This document shows positions 56,001-63,107 of a stretch of DNA of 64,000 nt, piece by piece. The number at the start of each line of letters is the position of its first letter. Positions within the stretch are counted from its first letter, which is position 1. Under the pieces are notes generated by a model. It was not told the origin of the DNA. It saw only the letters and a program-made list of their open reading frames with translations, and did not search any database. The position numbers and the translations under genes were made by a program. Source of the DNA: an uncultured Eubacteriales bacterium (GTDB lineage: Bacteria; Bacillota; Clostridia; Christensenellales; UBA1242); assembly GCA_948514155.1 (NCBI GenBank), contig CAOQYA010000003.1:17816-81815 (forward strand), given 5' to 3'.

Positions 56001-57013
56001 CTTACAACGCTGAACTTAAATTTTTGAAGGCCTAAGTTTTTATCAACAGAAACAAGTTCTTTTTGAACGGAAATAGCGTTTGAATTCTCGGCGATTGTTT
56101 CAAATCTAATAAAATCCGCCTCAGAATAAGGAATTTGTGCGAAGAATTCAACATTTCTCCTCTCGCCTTCGTCGTTTGCAACAATGGTGAGGCGCTCAAG
56201 AACTTTAAGGCCCTCTTCGTCACTTGTTAATTTAATGGCATTTTCTGTTTGGAAGCCCGATAAAACATTAAAATATGTAAAAATTTCATGAGTTTTGCCC
56301 GTTTTAGGGTTTTCATATTGGGTCATGAACACAATTTCTGCGCCCTCTTGCACAAAACTCTCTTCAAAAGTGCTGCCGTCTGGACGAGTGAATGTAAGCA
56401 CATTCCCCTTCTCCTGCGACCAGCCTAGCGAAGCCGAAACGAACTTGTTGTCTTCGCTCGCTTCTTCTTTTATCGAGGCCCTGTAAAAAACAAGGTTTCT
56501 TTCTGTGGCACTCTCTTCAAAATTGAAAAGTTCTGCGCTCGGACGGAATTCCGTCTGTTTGGAAACAAAGAGTTTTGCGTCGGGCTTAAGCGTTATCGAA
56601 GAAGAGAATTGTTTAACATTTATCTGCACTGCGGCGCTCTTGTTGCCTTCCTTGGTGCTTGCGATAAGTGTTGTTTGACCGCCGCTCTTTCCCGTTAGGC
56701 GCACAACTGTGACCGCGCCATTTTGGCTGACCTGTTCAAGGCTGACATGCTCGCTCTCATTTGGCGAGACGGTGCTGTCAATCAGCGAGAAATTGAGGCT
56801 TGCGTCGATTGAGTTATCATAGTTTCCGATGGTGAAAGTCACATCTTCGCTCTCGCCCGAATAAAGGGTGATTTGGCTTTTATCAGCCGTCAAAGTTATC
56901 TTAGAAGCGGGGTTTTCGCCACATCCGACAAAAAAGAGGCCTGAGAGCATGAAAACTGCTCCTAGGCTGCATGCGGCTATTAACTTTTTAAGATTTAACC
57001 TCGCTCTTTTCAT
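47075..57013 (-). CDS. Giant 3312-residue lipoprotein with Ig-like and GLUG repeats
   Basis: A very large predicted surface lipoprotein; function unknown. The signal peptide has a hydrophobic core and a lipobox-like FFVGC with Cys31. The first ~1000 residues look like bacterial Ig-like (Big-type) repeats, starting with KITLTADKSQITLYSGE. Two large blocks of GLUG-type repeats follow (about 1090-1400 and 2200-3200), for example GGVVGQNLGTISNVNV, GGVVGTNGGYITNSL and GGLVGQNQRVIASSAF, likely a long beta-helix. No LPxTG sorting signal or catalytic domain is evident. It follows the VirB4-like gene by 9 bases with an AAGGAAAA ribosome site, so the two are co-transcribed. Confidence 0.85.
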   Translation of the reverse strand: MKRARLNLKKLIAACSLGAVFMLSGLFFVGCGENPASKITLTADKSQITLYSGESEDVTFTIGNYDNSIDASLNFSLIDSTVSPNESEHVSLEQVSQNGAVTVVRLTGKSGGQTTLIASTKEGNKSAAVQINVKQFSSSITLKPDAKLFVSKQTEFRPSAELFNFEESATERNLVFYRASIKEEASEDNKFVSASLGWSQEKGNVLTFTRPDGSTFEESFVQEGAEIVFMTQYENPKTGKTHEIFTYFNVLSGFQTENAIKLTSDEEGLKVLERLTIVANDEGERRNVEFFAQIPYSEADFIRFETIAENSNAISVQKELVSVDKNLGLQKFKFSVVSSQVMAQTTNLQFKVYYVVGDQNFSTSLDSSISQTLNLPIEIKVAPSRIVINENEEASAENRYNFYNFYDGDYGWKALNINVYRTDSSYDYVQMTFDSDVVVKYKNALCSSPLQIDDISQPVYVRGDTNSPAMSESDDYKSIRFEVKSDYILAGSEKTYEVFYRILTGAQRLEFDNPNSSFEYRPNQEGTGIFVSSSSRYEIFEHLVVDQDFDFATVTYFEGDISAARATFEGKRGKTLQLRIVPTKPGIVSFKVQLDNGVEKVITLRVVDTFDNLSVNLSTTGNDGVQSSEKTGQIEEGGETFADSMRVVVQNSANGENVSYSKRARVILSSSHGHSIFDHVRYISSNGALVQISEDGAGAYILQTNIFGEGDIDFVVSGKVVEDFQQKTIERRVRVNLTSFVPLSELEILKAGTTELANSVSLYVGNLVSDPSKQTVSFDCKTAPASAFGFYSPHINSMSNSTFRREYLYWTLDGTSAFLASSGELADVMKDGMLYKIGTTNDDYFGIFDTSSMTFTVNKDYTSTFSFTLFAAVRQYGISRYFPVTINGLSYDNVQHIYSNFSSDRKITFTTGGETFDIGVFLNPSTATDKNITARFVSSNKNSEDPVLISNDNISCSKVSDGVWIVSVSLNDEVLSSKILDTLSGTLEIIPNAWLIDGRIVSGYETAILRVEVGFQNGTEENRYVIKSASDLIAIGASEASMNAHYELSTSIDLSAYSGSLPIGEGIIFSGSIKGLNNAEITGISLENGASGLFSQVSGKISGITFKGRINTSFGANSNVGLVASQLLSSAILDDIRVEIAESTANISSGNIGGVVGQNLGTISNVNVIFTGKLTVISDAEVNAGGVAGISIGNISGFDTENATQKYGLSAYTAYALIEVVSKEGNFVGKAAAIAARVTGASITNILAGGEIRAQTAAGIVCDFSMNGSAEFRNITSRVFVRGKNIGLITQNISSINGVGMGNFKVQAVDSAERYGIDVSMGIIYAEEAKKNFKEPQIAFGSGETFTDVQLSSYVARQALEIGEGGLGIEAAIGPETYFGDFIEYNPESQIILAAANFEKLQTSFSVRANEKNGFHELKAQGLAEGEVAPKVIYMYYFEAAGYFDETGNLVTSNLYNAQNLLNSLNRVTTNSPLYPFEIVGEDVSISSSSPLLEIDALGNITVSGAGLAEIEIKSLLNERQNEKIYLYIINYFNVDSYLAKEGAQPEENGIFTLDGITLGAQTSFKVYSHSGVDILISPSYKASFENIEVSKNGQTNLENVSISRDGYVNIGGQVILLKKNTSVSAEVENILAYGNYELLKDGISFSKKPDAASAGASMQDVINLKANLSYNVAGKRYSLDITTLEKVTIDYYEGASAIFNTKDNYPLSSSMDVFDVFEVLSDDPKDMLLYRIVDDEGRDIATYKEDGSKEDSLFHVNLDKNANRLVWDAQICVDKTSLAFQNRLNSNIYKTYYLELFTSSQREVLKSIPIELTRENVDVISLSNYSKITGHLDEGDSQVIIPGQNGYMSITLSPVDADFEYVQITNNALNSLQGASEASFVFGYLQTTSNGEGLEFVQLPGAEAVQGGIRISRDAIEKAFSGIDKPFNGQFYLRYIFSNISIIDGQHVAVDVRVHQSTGDKVQTFEFPLFKKDAVSIRLAAGEDKREVARGVEYELSISALGYTDFDISVSHPQLASIIEREGKTYLSVTNNVASVGENFSLGLIAEKINEFGEPVQAEDYIELNILDFVINYSYSEGDRSDILAYSNNNTITSAIGERKNLKFAFDGMIEYNSENTEVANSVSTFLNELTESATWTLYTDLNINNEVGVQTKPHPITTESGTRSIISENTSIKTKYLTTAGLSFVPMLSNIPEDRHFFITTEVFYKIENGKYQVSKSENDQGRKQVATEVDIYSYLRGSEVSPNPIASYDDFLNMDASGYYILTSDIVVPADKFEPLNKAIAYLDGNGYKFIFKDATYNIANNSSAGLFGTISQNTVLKNITIQVGEQSDNGENISPSVTFKSAAASSLSFGLVAGTNNGTITNANVLCGEQTRMYLDFESIPNTNNYYFGGVVGTNGGYITNSLSSIKATSLINMGGLVGQNQRVIASSAFSGGHLTCLSSYNTVFGMGGLVAVNSESAKILTSFSSGIVDKEKPYSDSELSALNSSVPVGGFVFKNEGQIVDCYSNIPVSTTSNSAGFAFVNNGQIERAFSTSKIMNDYRDVNYYFAGNGEGTFADCFYIKGDNINIALSKLEHAGVQKLEYSDSKNEFSELEKHFANFAYSKTPNYNSVWFFTGEGEPGNSYFVGKTFSGGRLELVSSNIRARSRKNWVGTITVDGVVLNQYETDKIIGAEDGSAENPHIIYSAETMESYLANPTNITEANARIVTDIDYSGQISNYTKLYNVDFRGNLEGNGMTVHGIQISSQASLDSAGLFGRVSGKDSNNRASIMNLTLIPRQVLFTNAKIVGALAGSVENANIYNVSVFGSTAGMEVAPGEELVIVSGKNIVGGVIGRASANYDVKNINSIIGAFATKIPQLLEQEATDLDLVSYAGGVVGMLAGQGRVTNVETPIGAINVIGAKAGLMFGGTSLGTVAQNIKLTMNEEMKVKAHVYGGLIVGEHLGNLNGAYVYSQQQNGQPFSLEMYVPKSVGGIAGIMRGRASISSALMSQGFTIANQPNASLEVNTVEYVGGIVGLVEGAENKIEQAIVRANIEARGIVGGAVGQVAKNGKLNISQLAIKEGTFTLKGQNQNPVIGGMVGKLSEGSSLKITDAYSWADIFVETYTYSTQITANFGAIVGLNDKASASLENIYTTSLYNIIVEDKSSSEKTQQVGRIREASTTGEAKFYKDCKIGDFVLKANETPEDVSDISYEINLTEANNVYNSSIYSYVLPASDDDERLKVLDDDLAKGFTTLKARRYNSKIIVNQNEYGKDVAGLNEWTGLGQDVSPANAFALFKNEDEFFEKFNSSVWTCKNGSFGQLGFEQNLQ

Positions 57014-57022
57014 TTTTTCCTT

Positions 57023-59752
57023 TTATTCGTTAGGGTTAGAGAATATCGACCTGATATAATCTTGAGCCACAACTTGTATCATTGTTCTGTTTGTTGGGCC
57101 GGTGATAAGGAAGGCTTGACCAAGGCTGGCAGTTACGATTGCGTTCTGCTCTTCCTCGTTAATTCCTCCCGATTTCTTGTAAAGTTCGACAAGGTCGTTA
57201 ATGTCGTTAGGCGCAAGCGAGAAGATAAGCGAATATTGACAAGCGTTGATAACAGCGGTCGACTGACGCGCAATTTCCTCGCTGCCCACGAAGTCGGCGA
57301 TGTTCTGAGTGATAATTATCTGCATTCCCGAATATTTTCTGATACGCTTTGCCATTTGCGCCATGAAGTCCAGCGCGATTGGATATTTAGGGTTAATGAA
57401 GATATGCGCTTCGTCAACGGCAACAATAATTTTTCTGTTGTTTTTCTTGTCGCCTTTGTGATATTTAGCGTTGAAATCTTTGTTGTTGATAATTTCGTTA
57501 TTAAGATATCTGAAAACAAGAAGCATCTGCGCGTTTGTTAGAAGTTCGTTGTTGTTTGCAACAATCGACTGGAAGTTGAAGCAGACAAAGTTTTCGTTGG
57601 TCTCAATCGAAGTTGGGCCGTTCCAAAGTTTGCTGTTTCTTCCGCCTGAAGCGAATTTCTTGATGTAAGTTTCAATCGTCATAAGGTTTCTCATGGTGAA
57701 TTCGTCTTTGCAAGTTTTAATTCTTTCAAGGATAAGTTTGTAAAGGTCGTCGAAGATTGGGAAGTCTGCCGGCTTAAGGTCCGGGATATATGTGTTCTCG
57801 TCAATTCCCTTTTTCTTATAGACATCAACAACAAGCGAGTTAAGAAGTTCGAACGCGTCAGAGTTAATTCCTTCCAAAATTGTTCGGAAGAACTGCTCCA
57901 AAAACTGCAAGTGCTGAGAATAGGAGTCGTTGATTGTTTTATTAACCCTTCTTCTTGTTTTTGGCTTGAAAGTTTCTTCGTCGATATCGTCCTCTTCAGC
58001 CACCTCTTCGTCCTCGCTTTCGTCAAGCGAAGAAATGATGTGGAAAGGGTTGATAATTCCGTGCATCGAAGAGCCAACGTCGATATATTTCCCACCAAGA
58101 TGCTCAGTGAGCAGTGCATATTCCTTTTCCGGGTCGAGAATGAAGATTTTGCAGTTGTCGGCAGCAAGGTTTGCAAGCAGCGTCTTTGTTGCATAACTCT
58201 TTCCCGAGCCCGATTTTCCAATGACCATCATGTTGGAGTTAACACGAGTGTTATCTCTGGCGAAGAAGTTAACAAAAACCGGATATTCGTTGTCGCCGAC
58301 ATATATTCCGTCGTCGTCTTGCAGCGCACTGGAGATAAATGGGAAAACAGCCGCAAGTGTGGAAGTTGGAATGCCTCGGCGATAGTTTTTCACATTGTCG
58401 CGCCTTGAAATGTTGGAACTAATGAACGCATCCTGCTGGCGTGCGAACATTTCGCTGAATTTGAAGCCGCTTTGCTTGAGCATTGCCTTAACATCACGCT
58501 TGGCAGCATCTTCGCAGGTGATAAATGTGTTCACATCGAAAAGTTGCTGATTGTTGTTTTTAAGATTAACAAGAAGTCCGCGCAAGGTGTCAACATGCGT
58601 TTGCAATTCAATTTGGCTGGAAGAGCGACCCACACGATAGAGTTTGCTTTCCATGTCCATGATAGCCTTGTCGATTGAGCGCTCGGCGTTATATTTTGGA
58701 ACAGGGTTAAATTTCATAACAACTTTAGTTCTGTCGAGCAGGAAGATGTTTGCTCCCCATGCGTTGCCAACATTAAGCGGATAATCTGTGATTGCATAAG
58801 TTCTGTATGCGTTGTCGTCTATGAAATATCTTGCCGATTTAAAGCGCACACGTCTCGGCTTTGCCCATTCCATGTGTTTTGAAAGCGGAATGCTTTCAAG
58901 TTCTCTTTGGTCGAACTCTCTTCCATAATTTGCGCGAAGGAAGATTGTAAGGTCTTGGCCATAAAGTCTCTTGGCGCTAACCGGAGCAAGCGAAGATGCA
59001 AGCGAGTTAATCATGCCGTTGACGGTGTTTTCCAGAAGCTCGCGGTCCTTGTCATAAACAACAACATAGAAATGGTCCTTATACACCTTGTCTTTTCTGT
59101 TAAGGTTTTCCATGTAGGAAACACGCTCTTCAAAGATTGGGCTTCGCGAGTCAACTTCGCTTTCACTAACCTGCCCCTCATATTGCATTTCAAGCAGCAG
59201 TTCATATTTTTTGTTTTCGGAATATATGTAGTTATCAAGCACCATTGCAAGGTTGAGTTTGATTATCGAGCAAGTCTGCTCCGGAGTTAGCCTGCGCAAA
59301 GCGTTTGCAAAACTTTCGATAACATTGTCTTGTGTGTATTCGGTCAAAAGCCCAAACAACACCGGCTTGATTTCGATAACCTGCCCATAGTAAGAGCCGA
59401 AGTTAATAAATCTGTCTTGATAGACATCTTCGAAAGGGATCATTTCCCCGATGTCAGATTTTTTGTTTTTGTTTTTGCCGTCACCGTCTATCGAGAACTT
59501 TTTCTTCTGCGCAGCGAAGCGGAAGAGATATGCAATCGTCACATACATTCTCTCGTCGTCGGCAATCTTGATAAACATCGAAGCGTATAAAATTGTGAAG
59601 ACGCCAGCTATCCAAAAGTGGCCAGGAAAGTTGGACGCAAATAAAATTACCGCAATGGCAACACCAAAAACGGCGAGAATTAAATCGAGGCCGGTAATGC
59701 CTCTTATGAACTCAAGTTTAACCTTGGTCTTCCTTGGAATTATACGCTGCAT
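57023..59752 (-). CDS. VirB4/TraE-like conjugation-type ATPase
   Basis: A 909-residue membrane-associated ATPase of the VirB4/TraC/TraE family that powers type IV secretion. Two N-terminal transmembrane segments (about 20-60) suggest a PrgI/VirB3-like fusion. The ATPase core has Walker A GKSGSGKSYATK near residue 500, Walker B KIIVAVDEAH near 780, and the conserved IIITQNIADF and NACQYSLIF stretches. An acidic insert (EDEEVAEEDDIDEE) lies between the two motifs. No other conjugation genes (relaxase, VirB6/VirB8, VirD4) are in the window; it is paired only with the giant lipoprotein gene. The role could be secretion of that protein or a remnant of an integrated element. Confidence 0.88.
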   Translation of the reverse strand: MQRIIPRKTKVKLEFIRGITGLDLILAVFGVAIAVILFASNFPGHFWIAGVFTILYASMFIKIADDERMYVTIAYLFRFAAQKKKFSIDGDGKNKNKKSDIGEMIPFEDVYQDRFINFGSYYGQVIEIKPVLFGLLTEYTQDNVIESFANALRRLTPEQTCSIIKLNLAMVLDNYIYSENKKYELLLEMQYEGQVSESEVDSRSPIFEERVSYMENLNRKDKVYKDHFYVVVYDKDRELLENTVNGMINSLASSLAPVSAKRLYGQDLTIFLRANYGREFDQRELESIPLSKHMEWAKPRRVRFKSARYFIDDNAYRTYAITDYPLNVGNAWGANIFLLDRTKVVMKFNPVPKYNAERSIDKAIMDMESKLYRVGRSSSQIELQTHVDTLRGLLVNLKNNNQQLFDVNTFITCEDAAKRDVKAMLKQSGFKFSEMFARQQDAFISSNISRRDNVKNYRRGIPTSTLAAVFPFISSALQDDDGIYVGDNEYPVFVNFFARDNTRVNSNMMVIGKSGSGKSYATKTLLANLAADNCKIFILDPEKEYALLTEHLGGKYIDVGSSMHGIINPFHIISSLDESEDEEVAEEDDIDEETFKPKTRRRVNKTINDSYSQHLQFLEQFFRTILEGINSDAFELLNSLVVDVYKKKGIDENTYIPDLKPADFPIFDDLYKLILERIKTCKDEFTMRNLMTIETYIKKFASGGRNSKLWNGPTSIETNENFVCFNFQSIVANNNELLTNAQMLLVFRYLNNEIINNKDFNAKYHKGDKKNNRKIIVAVDEAHIFINPKYPIALDFMAQMAKRIRKYSGMQIIITQNIADFVGSEEIARQSTAVINACQYSLIFSLAPNDINDLVELYKKSGGINEEEQNAIVTASLGQAFLITGPTNRTMIQVVAQDYIRSIFSNPNE

Positions 59753-59761
59753 AAATAGATT

Positions 59762-59792
59762 TCTCCTTGATAATATTTTACTACAAAGGAGA
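59762..59792 (-). promoter_or_regulatory. Inverted repeat over the VirB4-like gene's promoter and ribosome site
   Basis: A perfect 7-bp inverted repeat, TCTCCTT (59762-59768) and AAGGAGA (59786-59792). On the minus strand the 59762-59768 arm is the Shine-Dalgarno of the VirB4-like gene, and the -10 candidate lies in the loop. It could be an operator, or an SD-sequestering hairpin if transcription starts further upstream. Confidence 0.45.
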
Positions 59793-59804
59793 TTAAAAAT
59801 ACAA
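59775..59804 (-). promoter_or_regulatory. Candidate promoter of the VirB4-giant lipoprotein operon
   Basis: -35 TTGTAT (59799-59804), 18-base spacer, -10 TAAAAT (59775-59780). A weak -35 match. Confidence 0.4.
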
Positions 59805-59814
59805 ACGATTTAGC

Positions 59815-60513
59815 CTATTTACAATTATAAAACAATATATTTAATTTATTGTGTTTTTTTATTTCATTTAATTTTTTTTGAGTAATAATTTCGAATTTTT
59901 TTATAATTAATTCGTTATTTAATCCAAATATATCGCGGGTCGCTAATTTGCCAATTAAATTCTTGGGATCGGTGGAAATTCTGTAGGGCGCAACTTGTCC
60001 GCTTTCGGGCTGCGAAAAAGAGGAAGATATCGAAACGAGGCTTTCGGGCTGGGAGGAGACAAAAGTTGGCCGCGAAAAATTTCGGGCTCTTGCGAAATTT
60101 TTCTTCTTGCCCAAAATAACAGCATCTTGCCCAACAAGCGAGATGTCTTTTGCCGAAAAACAAATTCTGTCGCAAATCACACTTTCCAGCCTGTTTGCCG
60201 AGAAAATAACCTCTCTCACCTTTCCGCAATACGCGCCTTTGTCGGTGAAAACAAGTTTGCCGATAAGATTATTTTCTTCTGTCGCCGCACCATAGACAAA
60301 ATCTTCCTCTTTCTTAGAAAGAATAAACTCTCCGCCAAAAATTAAACTCTTGGGGCTAATGAGCATTTCATTTTCGCTCTCGTCGTCGGCAACAAGAAAA
60401 TGCTTAATATTTTTAAAACTCTCGTCCAAGCAAATATTTAAAATATATCCAATTTTTCTGCCCGAAACAAGAGAATAAATATTTTTTGAAATAATTTCCG
60501 ATAATTTTTCCAT
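59815..60513 (-). CDS. PRC-barrel-type protein
   Basis: A 232-residue soluble protein with up to three PRC-barrel-like units. The first is SLVSGRKIGYILNICLDESFKNI (about residues 14-36), the second LIGKLVFTDKGAYCGKVREVIF (about 82-105), and a degenerate third is LIGKLATRDIFGLNNELIIKKF near the C-terminus. A Ser/Pro-rich linker separates units two and three. PRC barrels of this type occur in YlmC/YmxH sporulation proteins and in RimM; the role here is unknown. The upstream region is extremely A/T-rich; a TAAATT 6 bases before the ATG hints at another leaderless start, but no good -35 accompanies it. Confidence 0.68.
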   Translation of the reverse strand: MEKLSEIISKNIYSLVSGRKIGYILNICLDESFKNIKHFLVADDESENEMLISPKSLIFGGEFILSKKEEDFVYGAATEENNLIGKLVFTDKGAYCGKVREVIFSANRLESVICDRICFSAKDISLVGQDAVILGKKKNFARARNFSRPTFVSSQPESLVSISSSFSQPESGQVAPYRISTDPKNLIGKLATRDIFGLNNELIIKKFEIITQKKLNEIKKHNKLNILFYNCK

Positions 60514-60604
60514 ATCACAAATTTATTAAAAATAAAAAATAATATGTTAAAATCAAAAAAATCGACAAAAAATGCAGAAAAATAATTATTGTTTTATTTT
60601 TTAA

Positions 60605-60633
60605 TTGACATTTTAATTTAATTTATTTAAAAT
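60605..60633 (+). promoter_or_regulatory. Promoter of the DUF1858 gene (leaderless spacing)
   Basis: -35 TTGACA (60605-60610), 17-base spacer, -10 TAAAAT (60628-60633), then 7 bases to ATG 60641; no Shine-Dalgarno. Confidence 0.7.
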
Positions 60634-60640
60634 AATTTCC

Positions 60641-60859
60641 ATGAAAAAGAAAAATAAAATAAATAAAGAAATAACAAAAGATATGACCATTAAACAGGTG
60701 CTTGACATCGACGAGAGTCTTGCAGATGTTTTAATGGGCTTTGGCATGCACTGCATCTATTGCCCAATGAGCCAAATGGAAAGTTTGGAAGAAGCCGCAT
60801 CGGTGCACGAGGTGGATGTTGATTTCTTGGTCAAAAAACTTAATGAAAACAAAGCTTAA
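60641..60859 (+). CDS. DUF1858 domain protein
   Basis: A 72-residue protein with the DUF1858 pattern: ITKDMTIKQVLDIDES, then GMHCIYCPMSQMESLEEAA. The CxxC pair (HCIYCP) is the hallmark of this small redox-associated family, often encoded near hybrid-cluster or iron-sulfur proteins. No such partner is nearby here. The gene appears leaderless. Its stop codon overlaps the end of the convergent LtaS-like gene. Confidence 0.88.
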   Translation: MKKKNKINKEITKDMTIKQVLDIDESLADVLMGFGMHCIYCPMSQMESLEEAASVHEVDVDFLVKKLNENKA

Positions 60860-63036
60860 AAAACTGAAAAAATAAAAGCGGGCCAGCCCGCTTTTTTATA
60901 TAAATCATATTTGTGCATGGCGCTTATTGCCCGCCACTTGTTATAGAACTTCGACGCCGAAGCGATAAACTCGTCTATATCTTTTCTCGTCACACCTTCG
61001 TGCGCGCAAATAATCTCTGTGCCATCTTCCGAATAAATCTTTTCGCTAAAAATTCCACTAGTCGGCGAAATAATAATATTGTTATTAAGTTCTCCCCCCC
61101 CCTCAGCAATGCAGTAGACAGGGTAGCCAAGATATGCGCCCGGCAGATAGTCAATTCCAAGCAAGGTGAAAATCGTTGTTGTCAAATCGTAGGCCTGAGC
61201 AAAGTCTGTCACATAGTGGCTTCTTCCTTCAAGCACCTCGTCTGTGATTTTTGGCGAATAAACGAAAGCCGGCACTGCATATCGATTTGGGTCAGCCGGA
61301 GAATAGGAATTTTTGTTGCCACTCTTGCCCGCCCAATAATATGGCTTGCCGAAATATTCTTCATAGTAGCCGTTGTAATAATGTTGTTTGTAAAGAAGGT
61401 CACCTTCATAATAATAGTTATTGTGGTCGGCATAGAAAACAATCAAGGTCTCATTCAGTTTATCTTCCAGAAGTAGGTTGTAAACAAGATAACTAAGTGC
61501 AATTTCGGTGTCGAGCGCTGCGGCAAGATATGTTTCAATGTAACTGTTCCATAAATTTGCATTGACTTTCGGGCTTGCCGGCATTTTAAGAAAATCGTGC
61601 TCTCTCACGGCCGCATAGTTTTCACTGAGTAAACTTTTGCCGTCATATGGCCCATGCGTGGAAACAGTGGTGAAAAATGTTAAATATGGACTTTGCGTTT
61701 CTTTGTGTGTGAACTTGTCATAAAACATCTCCACAAAGGCACTGTCATTTGCTGCGTTTGCAAGAATTGAGCCATGATATGGCGCAAATTCTTCCATTTG
61801 GTCTGCAAAGTAAAGTTCATCAAAGCCAAAACGCTTGTTTAAAACATCTCTGTCATAGAAATTGTGAAGCCATGTGTGGAAATATGCTGTGTCATAGCCT
61901 TGGCTTGAGAGTATCGAAGGAAGTGTGAAAGAATAGTCGCTCTCTTTTGAATAGGCATCGGTGGTGCGCTGAGTTTTCTTTAAAATATAACTTCCCAGCA
62001 TCATGCTGTGCTCTGAATAGTCGGTCTTTGCTTTGGAGTGATAGTTAACAAGACTAAGCCCCACCTCGGCTGCGTTTTCTTCTTGATACATAAGCCCCGT
62101 TCTTTTCCACGAATATGTGCCGTCGCCTTTTGGGGTGAAATCATAGAAAAACTCTCCCGCTTTGGCATTTAGTTTAGTCAGGTCAACGCCGTTTGCGAGC
62201 GAAAACAGCACAGGCGTGAGCTCTGGCGTTATTGCATACCACTCGAACGACTCTGCAATTATCACAATCACATTGTCGCCCTCGCACACGCCATGCAAAA
62301 TCTGCTTAGCGGGGTCATATTCGCGGCTTCTAAGTTGTTCAAGCACAGCCTCTTCGCCCGGGCCGGCATCGTCACGCATGCCAAACATGTAGCGGAAAAG
62401 TTCTTCCAGATAGTAGCCATATGTGCCAAACTTTTTTAGGCTGGAAGTTGAGACATAGAAGTTAGAAAACAGCGACTCGTCCGAAATCGATTGTGCGCTG
62501 ACCGACGAAGAGCGCTTAATAGAGCCAAACTCGAAAGAATAAAGCGAAAATGAGGCAAGCAATGCAACGCTAAGACAGAGCGACTGCGCTTTTAAGGAGA
62601 ACTTTTTAATTTGACTTTTTTCCGATTTAAGTTTTCCGATAAACACAAGGCATACAACATATGCGGCGATAAGCGGAAGAAGAAAAGCAAGCGGCCACCA
62701 CACAATAAGCGAGGTGTCTGCCACCTGCACCGTCTCATTCAAGATTGTGAACATATCAAAAGAAAACACAGAAGAAATGTTGCGCATGATTGAAATGTTT
62801 GCAAACGTCAGCGCCAGTTGAATGGACAGCATAACACTGGAAATTGTCACTCTCAGCCACTGCCAAGGAGCAATGCAAATAATTACTGCAAAAAAGAGAA
62901 TTATCGCGCCGTCTAAAAGAAAATATGTGGGAAAAACTCCCCACCCAAACTGAATAAATAAAAAGGCTTCCATGCTAATTGCGCAGACAACAAAAGTTAT
63001 CGCTGTTAAAAGCCCCTTCTTTGCGGCGTTTGTCAT
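60856..63036 (-). CDS. LtaS-like membrane sulfatase-fold protein
   Basis: A polytopic membrane protein of 726 residues. Five N-terminal transmembrane helices (about 1-175) precede an extracellular alkaline-phosphatase/sulfatase domain, the layout of lipoteichoic acid synthases. Conserved pieces include VIVIIAESFEWYAI, TVSTHGPYDG and VFYADHNNYYYEG (metal and substrate site). The nucleophile region usually reads GxTSxxE, but here nearby sequence reads GTYSWKRTGL, so catalysis or substrate may differ from LtaS. The last codons pass through the hairpin of the bidirectional terminator (KKAGWPAFIF is encoded by it). ATG 63036 lacks a Shine-Dalgarno and is 6 bases after TAAAAT. Confidence 0.85.
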   Translation of the reverse strand: MTNAAKKGLLTAITFVVCAISMEAFLFIQFGWGVFPTYFLLDGAIILFFAVIICIAPWQWLRVTISSVMLSIQLALTFANISIMRNISSVFSFDMFTILNETVQVADTSLIVWWPLAFLLPLIAAYVVCLVFIGKLKSEKSQIKKFSLKAQSLCLSVALLASFSLYSFEFGSIKRSSSVSAQSISDESLFSNFYVSTSSLKKFGTYGYYLEELFRYMFGMRDDAGPGEEAVLEQLRSREYDPAKQILHGVCEGDNVIVIIAESFEWYAITPELTPVLFSLANGVDLTKLNAKAGEFFYDFTPKGDGTYSWKRTGLMYQEENAAEVGLSLVNYHSKAKTDYSEHSMMLGSYILKKTQRTTDAYSKESDYSFTLPSILSSQGYDTAYFHTWLHNFYDRDVLNKRFGFDELYFADQMEEFAPYHGSILANAANDSAFVEMFYDKFTHKETQSPYLTFFTTVSTHGPYDGKSLLSENYAAVREHDFLKMPASPKVNANLWNSYIETYLAAALDTEIALSYLVYNLLLEDKLNETLIVFYADHNNYYYEGDLLYKQHYYNGYYEEYFGKPYYWAGKSGNKNSYSPADPNRYAVPAFVYSPKITDEVLEGRSHYVTDFAQAYDLTTTIFTLLGIDYLPGAYLGYPVYCIAEGGGELNNNIIISPTSGIFSEKIYSEDGTEIICAHEGVTRKDIDEFIASASKFYNKWRAISAMHKYDLYKKAGWPAFIFSVF
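60871..60897. terminator. Terminator embedded in the 3' end of the LtaS-like gene
   Basis: Perfect AAAAGCGGGC/GCCCGCTTTT stem (60874-60883 and 60886-60895). It terminates the plus-strand DUF1858 gene after its stop. On the minus strand the same hairpin is still coding sequence. Confidence 0.82.
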
Positions 63037-63042
63037 GTTTTC

Positions 63043-63048
63043 ATTTTA
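63043..63048 (-). promoter_or_regulatory. -10 box of the LtaS-like gene
   Basis: TAAAAT followed by 6 bases (GAAAAC) and ATG 63036. The -35 region is a T-rich stretch with no good match. Confidence 0.4.
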
Positions 63049-63080
63049 ACAAAATGTTTAAAAAAAGAAAAACAAATTGT

Positions 63081-63107
63081 AAAAAAAGCGGAAATTAGCC
63101 CGCTTTT
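63081..63107 (-). terminator. hflX terminator
   Basis: AAAGCGG/CCGCTTT-type stem around 63085-63106, followed on the minus strand by U7; it overlaps the hflX stop codon. Confidence 0.75.
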
